A stretch of DNA of 64,000 nucleotides from an uncultured Bacilli bacterium (lineage in GTDB: Bacteria > Bacillota_I > Bacilli_A > RF39 > UBA660): positions 124,001 to 188,000 of the forward strand of contig CAKPTA010000001.1 in NCBI GenBank assembly GCA_934190785.1, written 5' to 3'. Of the stretch, positions 24,261-32,595 are shown in pieces (within the stretch, counting starts at the first letter, position 1; every line of letters starts with the position of its first letter). The notes under the pieces were generated by a model. The model worked only from the letters and a program-made list of their open reading frames with translations, made no database searches and was not told where the DNA came from. The position numbers and the translations under genes were made by a program.

Positions 24261-25464
24261 ACCAGAATTATTAGCTCCAGCAGGAGATTTAGAACGTTTA
24301 AAAATAGCCATTTTATATGGCGCGGATGCTGTATATTTAGGAGGGCCTAGCCTAGGACTTAGAGCAAATGCAATAAATTTCACTTTTGAAGAACTAGAAG
24401 AAGGATGCCGTTTTGCGCATGAACATAATGCAAGAATTCATGTAACGGTTAATATTGTACTTCATAATAAAGAAATACGTGAAGTTAAGGATTATTTAAT
24501 ACGCTTAGAAAAAATAGGTGTTGATGCTATAATCGTGAGTGATCCCGCAATTATTGATTTAGCTCTTAAATACACTAATTTAGAAATTCATCTTTCGACG
24601 CAACAATCTACTTTAAATAGAGAAGCTTGTCTTTATTGGTATAAAAAGGGTGTTAAGCGAATTGTAATGGGAAGAGAAGCTAGTAGGGAAGAGATTAAAG
24701 ATATTATTGATAATGTTCCAATTGATGTTGAATGTTTTATACATGGCGCTATGTGTGCATCTTATAGTGGTAGATGTGTTTTATCAAATTTTTTAACAGC
24801 TCGTGATGCTAATCGTGGAGGATGTAGTCAAATTTGTAGGTGGGATTTTAATCTTTTAGGTGATTCTAAAAAACTAAAAGGCGATAAAGATTTTACTTTG
24901 TGTACTAAAGACTTATCGATGCTTAAGTATTTGAATGAAATGATTGATATGGGAATTACTTCTTTTAAAATAGAAGGAAGAATGCGCTCTATATATTATG
25001 TTGCAACTATTGTTGATGTTTATAGACGTTTTATTGATGCATATTTAAGTGGTGATAAAACATATAATAATTATGATTATTATGAACAAGTTCTTAGAAA
25101 TTGTGCTAATAGGGATGCTGTACCACAATTCTTTAATGGTGTAAATGATGTAACGACACAGTATTATAATGGTAGAGAAGAAGTATCAAATCAGGATTTT
25201 TTAGGTATTATTTTATCTTATGATAATAAAACTAATTTAGCGCTTGTTGAAGAACGCAATTATTTTAAAGTTGGTGATAAAGTTGATATATTTGGTCCTA
25301 ATATAGAGCCTTTTACATTTACAATATCCGAAATATTTGATTCTGATTATAATGAAATAGATGTAGTTAGACATCCAAAACAACTTGTTTATGTTAAAAT
25401 ACCAGAAATTGCTTATCCAAATGATATGATTCGTATTAATCGTATTAATAAGTTGACAAAATAG
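24247..25464 (+). CDS. trhP2: U32 family protein TrhP2 (tRNA hydroxylation)
   Basis: This 405-residue protein is a clear peptidase-U32 family member. It opens PELLAPAGDLERLKIAILYGADAVYLGG, has LSTQQSTLNREA, and carries the signature FIHGAMCASYSGRCVLSNF with cysteines continuing in GGCSQICRW, which likely hold an iron-sulfur cluster. Most U32 proteins act in tRNA or cofactor modification rather than proteolysis; with TrhP1 and TrmR nearby, prephenate-dependent formation of ho5U34 in tRNA is the likely role. The last part is a C-terminal beta domain. The greA promoter overlaps its end. udk, which follows in B. subtilis, is absent. Confidence 0.9.
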   Translation: MKRSKPELLAPAGDLERLKIAILYGADAVYLGGPSLGLRANAINFTFEELEEGCRFAHEHNARIHVTVNIVLHNKEIREVKDYLIRLEKIGVDAIIVSDPAIIDLALKYTNLEIHLSTQQSTLNREACLYWYKKGVKRIVMGREASREEIKDIIDNVPIDVECFIHGAMCASYSGRCVLSNFLTARDANRGGCSQICRWDFNLLGDSKKLKGDKDFTLCTKDLSMLKYLNEMIDMGITSFKIEGRMRSIYYVATIVDVYRRFIDAYLSGDKTYNNYDYYEQVLRNCANRDAVPQFFNGVNDVTTQYYNGREEVSNQDFLGIILSYDNKTNLALVEERNYFKVGDKVDIFGPNIEPFTFTISEIFDSDYNEIDVVRHPKQLVYVKIPEIAYPNDMIRINRINKLTK

Positions 25465-25481
25465 TTATTTCGTAGTATACT
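25453..25481 (+). promoter_or_regulatory. Promoter of greA
   Basis: TTGACA (25453-25458) and TATACT (25476-25481) are 17 nt apart. The promoter begins inside the last codons of trhP2. It is one of the best consensus matches in the window. Confidence 0.75.
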
Positions 25482-25522
25482 TTTGCAAGTTTAATGATTA
25501 TAGAAAATTTGAGGTGAAATGT

Positions 25523-25993
25523 ATGGCAAATACAAATGAAATATATTTAACAGAAGATGGATTAAACGAAATAAAACGTGAGCTTGATTATTTAAAACAA
25601 GTTCGTAGACCTGAGGTAATTAGTGCACTTAAAGATGCACGTGCTCTAGGAGATTTAAGTGAAAATGCTGAATATGATGCTGCAAGAACAGAGCAGGCTG
25701 AAGTAGAGGGAAAAATTGTTGAACTTGAAGCTATGATTGAGAAAGCTGTTGTTATTACCTCTGTTGATAAAGACAAAGTATCAATTGGAAGTTGCGTTAA
25801 AATTAAGTATGTTGATGATGGTGAAGTTGAAGAGTATACAATTGTTGGAAGCAAAGAGGCTGATCCTTTCCAAAATCGTATTTCTAATGAATCACCACTT
25901 GCTAAAGCTATTTTAGGAAGTACTGTTGGTTCAACTGTTGATGTTGATAGCCCAAGTGGAAAATATCAGGTTGAAATTGTTGAAATCGCATAA
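25523..25993 (+). CDS. greA: Transcription elongation factor GreA
   Basis: This 156-residue GreA rescues backtracked RNA polymerase by stimulating transcript cleavage. The N-terminal coiled coil (LTEDGLNEIKRELDYL, RPEVISALKDARALGDLSENAEYDAA) carries the acidic tip residues D and E in DLSENAEYDAA, and the C-terminal FKBP-like domain ends ILGSTVGSTVDVDSPSGKY. ATG 25523 is chosen because GAGGTGA lies 6 bases before it; the upstream in-frame GTG is part of that ribosome site. It has a strong promoter of its own and a terminator after it. Confidence 0.97.
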   Translation: MANTNEIYLTEDGLNEIKRELDYLKQVRRPEVISALKDARALGDLSENAEYDAARTEQAEVEGKIVELEAMIEKAVVITSVDKDKVSIGSCVKIKYVDDGEVEEYTIVGSKEADPFQNRISNESPLAKAILGSTVGSTVDVDSPSGKYQVEIVEIA

Positions 25994-25998
25994 GTAAT

Positions 25999-26023
25999 AA
26001 GATAGATATTTCTATCTTTTTCT
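25999..26023 (+). terminator. Intrinsic terminator after greA
   Basis: AAGATAGA pairs with TCTATCTT over a short loop, then a T run. Confidence 0.75.
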
Positions 26024-26032
26024 TTAGATAAC

Positions 26033-26061
26033 TTGAAAAAATAATTAATATAGTATATACT
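26033..26061 (+). promoter_or_regulatory. Promoter of tig
   Basis: TTGAAA (26033-26038) and TATACT (26056-26061) are 17 nt apart, ahead of an AAGGAGGA ribosome site. Confidence 0.65.
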
Positions 26062-26084
26062 ATAAATGTTTTAAGGAGGATATT

Positions 26085-27350
26085 ATGGCAAAAGAAACAA
26101 ATAAAAATATACGTGAAGTTAGTGTTAAAATAGAAGGCGCTGACTGGGAAAAAGCACAAGATAAGGCTTATAAGGAAGCCAGTAAAAAGGCACATATTGA
26201 CGGATTTAGACCAGGTCATGCTCCAAAGGAAGTATTTATAAAAAAATATGGAGAAGATAATCTTTTATTAGATGCAGCTGACAGTGTACTTGAAGATGCA
26301 TATAAAAGAATGATTGATGAAAATAAGGATTTAGAAATTGTTGCACAACCAGAAGTACATTTAAAATCTTTAGGTAAGGAAGCAGTTGAATTTAATTTTG
26401 TACTTACAACTAAACCAGAAGTTAAATTAGGTAAATACAAAAAATTAGGTGTTAAAAAAGAAGAAATTAAAGTTTCAAAAGAAGAAATTGATAAGGCTGT
26501 AGAAGAGACTTTAAATAGATATGCTGAAGCTGTATTAAAAGATGGCGCTATTGAAGATGGAGATACTGCTGTTATTGATTTTGAAGGATTTAAAGATGGT
26601 GTAGCTTTTGATGGTGGTAAGGGTGAAAATTATTCCTTAACTATTGGTTCACATACATTTATTCCAGGATTTGAAGAACAAATGATTGGTATGAAAAAGG
26701 GAGAAGAAAAAGAAATTAATGTAGTTTTCCCAGAAGACTATCACAGTGAAGAATTAAAAGGGCAAGCAGTTGTATTTAAAGTTAAAGTTCATGAAATTAA
26801 AACAACAGTTATTCCAAAAATGGATAAAGATTTCTTTGATGATTTAGGAATGGAAGGAATTGATTCTGAAGAATCTCTTAGAAAACAAATGGAAGAAAAT
26901 ATCCGTGCTCATAAGGAACACCATGCAGAGGATCATTTTATTGATGAATTACTTGATGCAGCTATCAAAAATATGGAAGTTGATATTCCAGAGGCAATGA
27001 TTGAAGAAGAAGTTAATCGTATGATTAAACAATATGAAGAAAACTTAAAAATGCAAGGAATTACACTTGAACAATTCTATAAGTTTACTAATTCAGATGA
27101 AGCTCTTCTTCGCTCTCAAATGAAGGAAGAAGCAGAAAAAAGAGTTTCTTCAAGACTTTTATTAGAAGCTATCATGAAAGAAGAAAAAATTGAAGTTGCA
27201 AGTGAAGATGTCGATAAGGAAGCTTCTGACTTAGCTAGTAAATACAATATGAAAAAAGAAGAATTCTTAAATTTATTTGGCGGACTTGAAATGGTTGAAT
27301 ATGATATGAAAATGCGTAAAGCAATAGAAATATTAAAAGAAAACAACTAG
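26085..27350 (+). CDS. tig: Trigger factor
   Basis: This 421-residue ribosome-bound chaperone and prolyl isomerase has all three domains: an N-terminal ribosome-binding domain with the signature FRPGHAPKEVFIKKYG (canonical GFRxGKxP, here GFRPGHAP), a middle FKBP-type PPIase (AVIDFEGFKDGVAFDGGKGENYSLTIGSHTFIPGFEEQMIGM), and a C-terminal helical arm domain. An AAGGAGGA ribosome site precedes the ATG. It has its own promoter and terminator. In many bacteria tig precedes clpX; here it is followed by an unknown gene. Confidence 0.97.
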   Translation: MAKETNKNIREVSVKIEGADWEKAQDKAYKEASKKAHIDGFRPGHAPKEVFIKKYGEDNLLLDAADSVLEDAYKRMIDENKDLEIVAQPEVHLKSLGKEAVEFNFVLTTKPEVKLGKYKKLGVKKEEIKVSKEEIDKAVEETLNRYAEAVLKDGAIEDGDTAVIDFEGFKDGVAFDGGKGENYSLTIGSHTFIPGFEEQMIGMKKGEEKEINVVFPEDYHSEELKGQAVVFKVKVHEIKTTVIPKMDKDFFDDLGMEGIDSEESLRKQMEENIRAHKEHHAEDHFIDELLDAAIKNMEVDIPEAMIEEEVNRMIKQYEENLKMQGITLEQFYKFTNSDEALLRSQMKEEAEKRVSSRLLLEAIMKEEKIEVASEDVDKEASDLASKYNMKKEEFLNLFGGLEMVEYDMKMRKAIEILKENN

Positions 27351-27362
27351 TTTTCTTTTTTA
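27335..27362 (+). terminator. Intrinsic terminator after tig
   Basis: AAAAGAAAAC pairs with GTTTTCTTTT over 5 nt. The tig stop codon is in the loop. Confidence 0.75.
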
Positions 27363-27368
27363 ATTAAA

Positions 27369-27821
27369 GTGAATCCTGTTTGTACATTTATTGATTTTAT
27401 CAAAAATTTAACAGATGATGACTATGGTCATAATATTTCTTATTTTTCAAGTAAACTTTATTTTAAAAGTGGTGGGTGTTATGAACTTGTTAAAACACTT
27501 AAATATTTTTTACCTGATAGTGAAATATATGTTAGAAATGACTATGGTCATTGTACTTTAAAGTATAAGGGTATATTATATGACATTGATGGAATTGTCG
27601 AAGATAATTCAATTTATCATTTAGCAACAAAAGAAGATATGTTATATTTAAATGACCCACAATTTTATGGACGCATTGAAATAAAGTTTGATTTTAAAAG
27701 TCCGTCAGATGCTCTTATTCAAAATATTTTAAAATGTAGAGTTATGAGTTTAGTTGATGCTTGTCGTAAGATGGATAGTATAGATGATTTTTATAAACCA
27801 AAGCAAAAAATAAAAGAATAA
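27369..27821 (+). CDS. Unknown protein with a Cys/His/Asp arrangement
   Basis: This 150-residue protein is not a named family member. SGGCYELVKTLKYFLPD is followed by DYGHCTLKYKGILYDIDG, placing Cys at the start of a helix and His and Asp on the next strands, the arrangement of papain-like and transglutaminase-like enzymes. The same pattern is seen in assorted phage and host hypothetical proteins. There is no signal peptide. The GTG start has a weak ribosome site and lies directly after the tig terminator, so the start and promoter are uncertain. A thiol hydrolase or amidase role is a guess. Confidence 0.6.
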   Translation: MNPVCTFIDFIKNLTDDDYGHNISYFSSKLYFKSGGCYELVKTLKYFLPDSEIYVRNDYGHCTLKYKGILYDIDGIVEDNSIYHLATKEDMLYLNDPQFYGRIEIKFDFKSPSDALIQNILKCRVMSLVDACRKMDSIDDFYKPKQKIKE

Positions 27822-27830
27822 TATATAGTA

Positions 27831-27858
27831 AAAACATCCCATTTGGAGATGTTTTTTT
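27831..27858. terminator. Terminator between 27369 gene and coat genes
   Basis: AAAACATC pairs with GATGTTTT, with T7 on the plus strand and T5 on the minus strand. It is well placed to serve both converging transcripts. Confidence 0.7.
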
Positions 27859-27861
27859 ATG

Positions 27862-28179
27862 TCAAGCTTGAAGTTCATCGTATTTTTGCTTTAATTCATC
27901 TTTAGTCTGATTTATTTTGTCATCACAAGCCTTTTCTATTTGATACCATCCATTTTTAAACATACATTCATATAGGTTACGACTACTTTGTTTGATATCT
28001 TTAAAAATAGTGAAAAGTTCATCATATAGTTTTTCGTTACTTGCTTCATTTAAAGCAATAGTCATGTTAACGCTTATATTTTTTTCGGTTTGTAATAAAT
28101 CATTTAAAAAATCACGATCATTCATATCTTTGTTTTTTTCAATTGTTACCTCTTCATTTGTTATTTTTTCATTATTCAT
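27862..28179 (-). CDS. CotF-like spore coat protein
   Basis: This 105-residue protein matches the coat F domain: MNDRDFLNDLLQTEKNISVNMTIALNEASNEKLYDELF, then YECMFKNGWYQIEKA. Such proteins are components of the endospore coat, made in the mother cell late in sporulation. The end is a Lys/Gln-rich helix. It is the second gene of a minus-strand pair; its TAGGAG ribosome site overlaps the stop of the gene before it. Together with spoIVFAB and spoIVB it points to sporulation. A non-sporulation role of ferritin-like helices cannot be excluded. Confidence 0.82.
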   Translation of the reverse strand: MNNEKITNEEVTIEKNKDMNDRDFLNDLLQTEKNISVNMTIALNEASNEKLYDELFTIFKDIKQSSRNLYECMFKNGWYQIEKACDDKINQTKDELKQKYDELQA

Positions 28180-28188
28180 AATATTCTC

Positions 28189-28386
28189 CTAATCTAATAT
28201 ATTTAATATTTTTTCTAAAATATTAGTGTGCATTTTGTAAATTTTTGTTATTAGTTTTTGTATTTCTTCATTTTTGGTAGCATTAATATAACATAATGCT
28301 TTTTTACTTGCTACAAAATTCCATTCAAATATATCAGTTAAATAAGATAAATCTTTTGTTCCAATAATTGCTGGTACTTGTTCCAT
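28189..28386 (-). CDS. Small coat-F-like spore protein
   Basis: This 65-residue helical protein precedes the CotF-like gene. It reads EQVPAIIGTKDLSYLTDIFEWNFVASKKALCYINAT and then a second helix, resembling the first two helices of coat F and related ferritin-like coat proteins. The start at 28386 has an AGGATGA ribosome site; the longer reading frame upstream would run through that site. Its TAG stop overlaps the ribosome site of the next gene, so the two are translationally coupled. Promoter sequences could not be assigned to a sporulation sigma factor with confidence. Confidence 0.65.
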   Translation of the reverse strand: MEQVPAIIGTKDLSYLTDIFEWNFVASKKALCYINATKNEEIQKLITKIYKMHTNILEKILNILD

Positions 28387-28443
28387 AAAATCATCCTTTC
28401 TTCTTTTATTTTGAAACAATTTTTTTATGTTTATTCATAATTA

Positions 28444-28472
28444 TTGTTAAATAAAAAGAATAATGTTATAAT
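28444..28472 (+). promoter_or_regulatory. Promoter of proS
   Basis: TTGTTA (28444-28449) and TATAAT (28467-28472) are 17 nt apart, with an extended TGT before the -10. Confidence 0.65.
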
Positions 28473-28498
28473 AAATTCATGTGAAGAGGAGATATAAT

Positions 28499-29929
28499 AT
28501 GAGTAATAAAAAAAATGATGCTATATGTTCTATGGATGTTGATTTTGCTAAATGGTATACTGATGTTTGCCGTAAAGCAGAACTTATGGAATATTCTAGC
28601 TTGAAAGGATTTATTATATATAGACCTTATGGTTATGCAATATGGGAAAATATACAAGCGTATTTAAATGATAAGTTTAAAAAAACTGGTCATGAAAATG
28701 TATATATGCCCCTTCTTATACCGGAGAGTTTATTAAAACGTGAGGCAGATCATGTTATAGGTTTTGCTCCTGAGTGTGCTGTTGTAACAAGAGGTGGAGT
28801 AGATGAGCTTGAAGAAAATCTAATTATTCGTCCAACAAGTGAAACTTTATTTTGTGAGCATTTTTCTAACATTGTAAATTCATACCGTGATTTACCTAAG
28901 AAATATAATCAATGGTGCAGTGTTGTACGTTGGGAAAAAACAACTAGACCTTTTCTTAGAGGAAGTGAATTTTTATGGCAAGAAGGGCATACTATTCACG
29001 CAACAGAAGAAGAGGCTAGACGTGAGACTCTAACAATGTTAAATATATATAAAGATATGTGTAAGGATTTACTAGCACTTCCTATGCTTACAGGAAGAAA
29101 GACAGAAAAAGAAAAGTTTGCTGGTGCAGAAGAGACTTATACTATTGAGGCACTAATGCATGATGGAAAAACACTTCAATCTGGAACATCACATTATTTT
29201 GGACAAGGATTTGCACGTGCTTTTGATATTACTTATCTTGATTCAAATAATGAAGAACAATATGTATATCAAACTTCATGGGGAGTATCTACACGATTAC
29301 TTGGTGCTATTATAATGGTTCATGGAGATGATAATGGTCTTATTTTACCTCCAAGAGTTGCTCCTACACAAGTTATGATTATCCCAATTAAGAGTGAAAA
29401 TAAGGCAGTTTTAGAAGCTAGTGAGGCTTTGCTTGATGATTTAACAAAACTTAATATTAGAGCTAAAATAGATAATAGTGATAAGTCGCCAGGATGGAAG
29501 TTTAGTGAAGCAGAAATGCGTGGAATTCCTGTTCGCATTGAAATAGGTCCAAATGATGTTAACACTAATAATTGTGTTGTTGTAAAAAGAAATGATGGCG
29601 CTAAAGAAAATGTTTCTTTAAGCGAGACTGCTATTTATGTTAGGGGCTTACTTGATATTATTCATAATGAAATGTATGCTCATGCTTTAAAACATTTAAA
29701 AGAACATACTTATCGTGTTAATACATATGATGAATTTAAGGAAACTTTAAATAATCATCCGGGATTTATAAAAGCTCCTTGGTGTGGCAAAACTTGTTGT
29801 GAAGAAAAAATAAAAGAGGAAACTGGTGCAACAACACGTTGTATTAGTGAAGAAGAAGTACATAATGAAGTATGTATGTATTGTGGTGATAGTGCTCGTC
29901 ATATTGTATATTTTGGTAAATCTTATTAA
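28499..29929 (+). CDS. proS: Prolyl-tRNA synthetase, archaeal/eukaryal type
   Basis: This 476-residue ProRS is of the short type (ProS3) common in archaea, eukaryotes and some Bacillota, without the bacterial inserted editing domain. Class II motifs are present: FIIYRPYGYAIWENIQ, LIIRPTSETLFCEHF, VRWEKTTRPFLRGSEFLWQEGHT and GWGVSTRLLGA-type motif 3 (SWGVSTRLLGAIIM). The anticodon-binding domain follows, and the end has a Cys-rich zinc domain (CGKTCCEE, CMYCGDSA) and terminal Tyr, typical of this type. GAGGAG supports ATG 28499. It is monocistronic with its own promoter and terminator. Confidence 0.96.
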   Translation: MSNKKNDAICSMDVDFAKWYTDVCRKAELMEYSSLKGFIIYRPYGYAIWENIQAYLNDKFKKTGHENVYMPLLIPESLLKREADHVIGFAPECAVVTRGGVDELEENLIIRPTSETLFCEHFSNIVNSYRDLPKKYNQWCSVVRWEKTTRPFLRGSEFLWQEGHTIHATEEEARRETLTMLNIYKDMCKDLLALPMLTGRKTEKEKFAGAEETYTIEALMHDGKTLQSGTSHYFGQGFARAFDITYLDSNNEEQYVYQTSWGVSTRLLGAIIMVHGDDNGLILPPRVAPTQVMIIPIKSENKAVLEASEALLDDLTKLNIRAKIDNSDKSPGWKFSEAEMRGIPVRIEIGPNDVNTNNCVVVKRNDGAKENVSLSETAIYVRGLLDIIHNEMYAHALKHLKEHTYRVNTYDEFKETLNNHPGFIKAPWCGKTCCEEKIKEETGATTRCISEEEVHNEVCMYCGDSARHIVYFGKSY

Positions 29930-29932
29930 AAG

Positions 29933-29960
29933 TCTAATGATAAAATCATTAGATTTTTTT
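29933..29960 (+). terminator. Intrinsic terminator after proS
   Basis: TCTAATGAT pairs with ATCATTAGA over 3 nt, then T7. Confidence 0.85.
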
Positions 29961-30075
29961 GTATAAAAAGGAATTAACTTTTTTAATTGGTATAATATAT
30001 ATGAATGATTAAAATAAGCTTTTATTCGACAAAATATTAAAATATATGGCGTATATTAATATTGAAGGTGATGAT

Positions 30076-30543
30076 ATGCGATTTAAAAATATATACTTTT
30101 TTGTAGTTTGTATTGTTATAGGAATTTTTCTTGGTAATTTTATGCTTTCTGAATATAAAAGAGGAAGTAATACGAATGAAACTTTTAATCAATTAAAAAG
30201 TGTAACTTATTTTGAACAGGGTATTTATAATAGTAAAGAAGAAATGGAAGAAAATACAACATCAATATCTTATTATATTTATTCAGAAAATAATGGAAAA
30301 TACTATGTTTATATTGGAATGACGGGAGAGAGTGATAATATCGAGAAATTAACTAATTATTTTAATTCAAAAGGATATAGTGTTAATACTAAAACATATG
30401 ATGTATATAATGCTGCATTTTTAGAGGTCCTAGCACAATATGATTTGATGTTAAAAGAAAGTACAGGAGACACTATTGGTTCAATAGAAAGTCAGGTATT
30501 AGGCAAATATGAGGAGTTAGTAATTCGTGATAAGGATTTGTGA
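30076..30543 (+). CDS. Membrane-anchored SPOR-like protein
   Basis: This ~155-residue protein has an N-terminal membrane helix (IYFFVVCIVIGIFLGNFML) followed by a domain resembling SPOR repeats: YFEQGIYNSKEEMEENT, YVYIGMTGESDNIEKLTNYFNSKGYSVNTKTYDV. SPOR domains bind denuded septal peptidoglycan, and sporulation protein SpoIIB in Bacillus has this layout and lies near radC/mreC, so a septation or engulfment role is plausible. ATG 30076 follows GAAGGTGATG; the earlier ATG 30046 lacks a ribosome site. It overlaps radC by 17 bp. The domain call is by pattern only. Confidence 0.6.
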   Translation: MRFKNIYFFVVCIVIGIFLGNFMLSEYKRGSNTNETFNQLKSVTYFEQGIYNSKEEMEENTTSISYYIYSENNGKYYVYIGMTGESDNIEKLTNYFNSKGYSVNTKTYDVYNAAFLEVLAQYDLMLKESTGDTIGSIESQVLGKYEELVIRDKDL

Positions 30544-31207
30544 TATACCTGTTTTAGATAGACCAGTTGAGCGACTACTTAATTTAGGAGCACATAATCT
30601 AAATAATGAAGAGCTTATCGCAATTTTATTAAATACTGGAACTAAAAATTCATCATCGAAGGTATTATCAAGTGAAATTTTAGCACAAGCAGGTAATGTC
30701 AAAAATATTGGTAAAATGACTTTGGAAGATTTGATATCAATTAAAGGTATTGGTAAGAAGAAAGCTGCTAGCATATTAGCAGCTGTTGAACTTGGATATA
30801 GGATTAATAAAAAGGATGAAAATATTTTGTATAAGCAAATTCACAATGCTGATGACGTTTACTCTTATTTTGCTGATATTTGTGAAAATTTAGATCAAGA
30901 ACATTTTTATTGCCTTTACTTAGATGTCAAAAAAAGAGTTATAGCATGTAAACTTTTATTTGTAGGAACTCTTAATTATAGCTTAGTTCATCCAAGAGAA
31001 GTTTTTAAAGAAGCCTATTTAAATCACGCAATTTCTGTTATTTGTATTCACAATCATCCAAGTGGTGATGTAACTCCAAGCAAAGCAGATATTGAGCTTA
31101 CAAAAAGATTGGTTGAAGGTGGGCTTATTCTTGGGATAAGTATTGATGATCATATTATTGTAGGAAATAATCATTATTACAGTTTTTTTGAAGATGGAAA
31201 AATTTAG
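30527..31207 (+). CDS. radC: RadC-like JAB/MPN domain protein
   Basis: This 226-residue protein has an N-terminal helix-hairpin-helix region (LISIKGIGKKKAASILAAVELG) and a C-terminal JAB/MPN metal domain with IHNHPSGDVTPSKAD, the JAMM ligand pattern. RadC/YsxA (UPF0758) was once considered a repair protein; its real function is unclear. The start is GTG 30527, preceded by GAGGAG, and lies inside the preceding gene. It overlaps the upstream part of mreC. The position before mreC is conserved in Bacillota, although mreB, usually between them, is missing here. Confidence 0.93.
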   Translation: MIRICDIPVLDRPVERLLNLGAHNLNNEELIAILLNTGTKNSSSKVLSSEILAQAGNVKNIGKMTLEDLISIKGIGKKKAASILAAVELGYRINKKDENILYKQIHNADDVYSYFADICENLDQEHFYCLYLDVKKRVIACKLLFVGTLNYSLVHPREVFKEAYLNHAISVICIHNHPSGDVTPSKADIELTKRLVEGGLILGISIDDHIIVGNNHYYSFFEDGKI

Positions 31208-31220
31208 AGGAAGTGATCTT

Positions 31221-32069
31221 GTGTATCGTAGAGTAAAAAAGAAAATAGATAGTCGTTATATTATTTTAGCAATTTTAATTTTGATGATGATTGTTTTAGG
31301 AGGAACTTTTTTATTTCTTAAAGAAAATAGAAAAGTTTCCTTTGTTGAAAATGCCTTTAAGAGTACAGGCGCATTTACTTTAAAAATTGTTTCTTATCCC
31401 ATTAATTTTTTTAATGATACGATAAAGAGGGAACGTGAAAAAAATAGAATTTATGATACATATCACTCAATGCAAGAAAAATATGATTCTATAAATACAT
31501 TAGCAAGTGAACTTAAAGAAGCTAAAAAAGAAGTTGCTGATTTAGAGGAATTGCTCAATTTGAATTCAACTTTTAGTGAAAATAGCTATGTAAATGCAAC
31601 TGTTTTATCTAGAAATGTAGGATATTGGTATGATGATATAATTTTGGACAAGGGCTCTAGTGATTCTATTTCAGAATTTAGTGCTGTTGTAAATCAAGAT
31701 GGCTTGATTGGATATATCACTTCTGTAGCTAAAAGAAGCAGTACGGTTAAGCTTCTTACTAATAGTAATATAAATAAAATATCAATTAAAATTGAGGTAG
31801 GAGATTCATTTGTATATGGATTATTAACTGGTTATGACCGTGATACTAATACATTTAAAATTGAAGATATCTCAGAAAATACAGGTATCCCTGAGAATGC
31901 AAGGGTAACAACTACTGGTCTTGGCGATAAATTTCCAAGTGGCCTTTTAATTGGAACTGTAGAGGAGGTTACTTTAGATAATTTTGAACTTGCTAAGACA
32001 GTTTATGTTAAACCTTCTACTAATTTTAATGACATTCATTATGTTAGTGTATTAAAGAGAGGAGAGTAA
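31221..32069 (+). CDS. mreC: Rod shape-determining protein MreC
   Basis: This ~282-residue protein has one N-terminal membrane helix (YIILAILILMMIVLGGTFLFL), a coiled coil (REKNRIYDTYHSMQEKYDSINTLASELKEAKKEV) and the MreC beta domain (ATVLSRNVGYWYDDIILDKGSSDSIS, GLIGYITSVAKRSSTVKLLTN). MreC joins cytoskeletal MreB to the wall elongation enzymes. GTG 31221 is chosen from GAGGAAGTGAT upstream; an in-frame TTG at 31188 overlaps radC. mreD follows after 2 bp. mreB must be elsewhere in the genome. Confidence 0.93.
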   Translation: MYRRVKKKIDSRYIILAILILMMIVLGGTFLFLKENRKVSFVENAFKSTGAFTLKIVSYPINFFNDTIKREREKNRIYDTYHSMQEKYDSINTLASELKEAKKEVADLEELLNLNSTFSENSYVNATVLSRNVGYWYDDIILDKGSSDSISEFSAVVNQDGLIGYITSVAKRSSTVKLLTNSNINKISIKIEVGDSFVYGLLTGYDRDTNTFKIEDISENTGIPENARVTTTGLGDKFPSGLLIGTVEEVTLDNFELAKTVYVKPSTNFNDIHYVSVLKRGE

Positions 32070-32071
32070 CT

Positions 32072-32569
32072 TTGATATATATACTTTTATTTGTTAGTAT
32101 TATTTTAGAGGGGATTATATCGCTTATAATTCCAATATATCATAGTATATTTGTACCTACATTTTTACTTATAACAATTATTTGTATATATCCATATTTT
32201 AAAGATAATTATAAAAAATATTTTATGATAATTTTTATAGCTGGGTTAGTTTATGATTTTTTATATACACAAACATTATTTTTAGACGCTGTTATATTTG
32301 TATTATTAGCGTTTTTGTATCATAAAGTTTATAAATATATTAATTATAAATTTTTGGGGACAATTGTTACCTTTATTTTAGCTATTAGTTTGTATAGAAT
32401 AAGTATTTTTCTTATTTTATGTATAACTGGATATAATATTTTTTCTTTTTCTAGGTTATGGATGTCAATTTTAGATAGTTTAGTTTTAAATATTATATAT
32501 GGTCTTCTTTTACAAAAATTCCTAGAACGTTTTTATGAAAGACGCTTTTTATATTCTAAAATTTACTAA
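32072..32569 (+). CDS. mreD: Rod shape-determining protein MreD
   Basis: This 165-residue protein is mostly membrane, with five to six hydrophobic helices, and matches MreD in size and in place right after mreC. Sequence conservation in MreD is low; LFVSIILEGIISLIIPIYHSIFVPTFLLI and FIAGLVYDFLYTQTLFLDA fit the family pattern. It supports lateral wall synthesis with MreC. It starts at TTG 32072 after a GAGAGGAGAG ribosome site. minC and minD, which follow mreD in B. subtilis, are absent; spoIVFA is next. Confidence 0.85.
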   Translation: MIYILLFVSIILEGIISLIIPIYHSIFVPTFLLITIICIYPYFKDNYKKYFMIIFIAGLVYDFLYTQTLFLDAVIFVLLAFLYHKVYKYINYKFLGTIVTFILAISLYRISIFLILCITGYNIFSFSRLWMSILDSLVLNIIYGLLLQKFLERFYERRFLYSKIY

Positions 32570-32595
32570 TATGCATATATTGTATGGGTGATACT

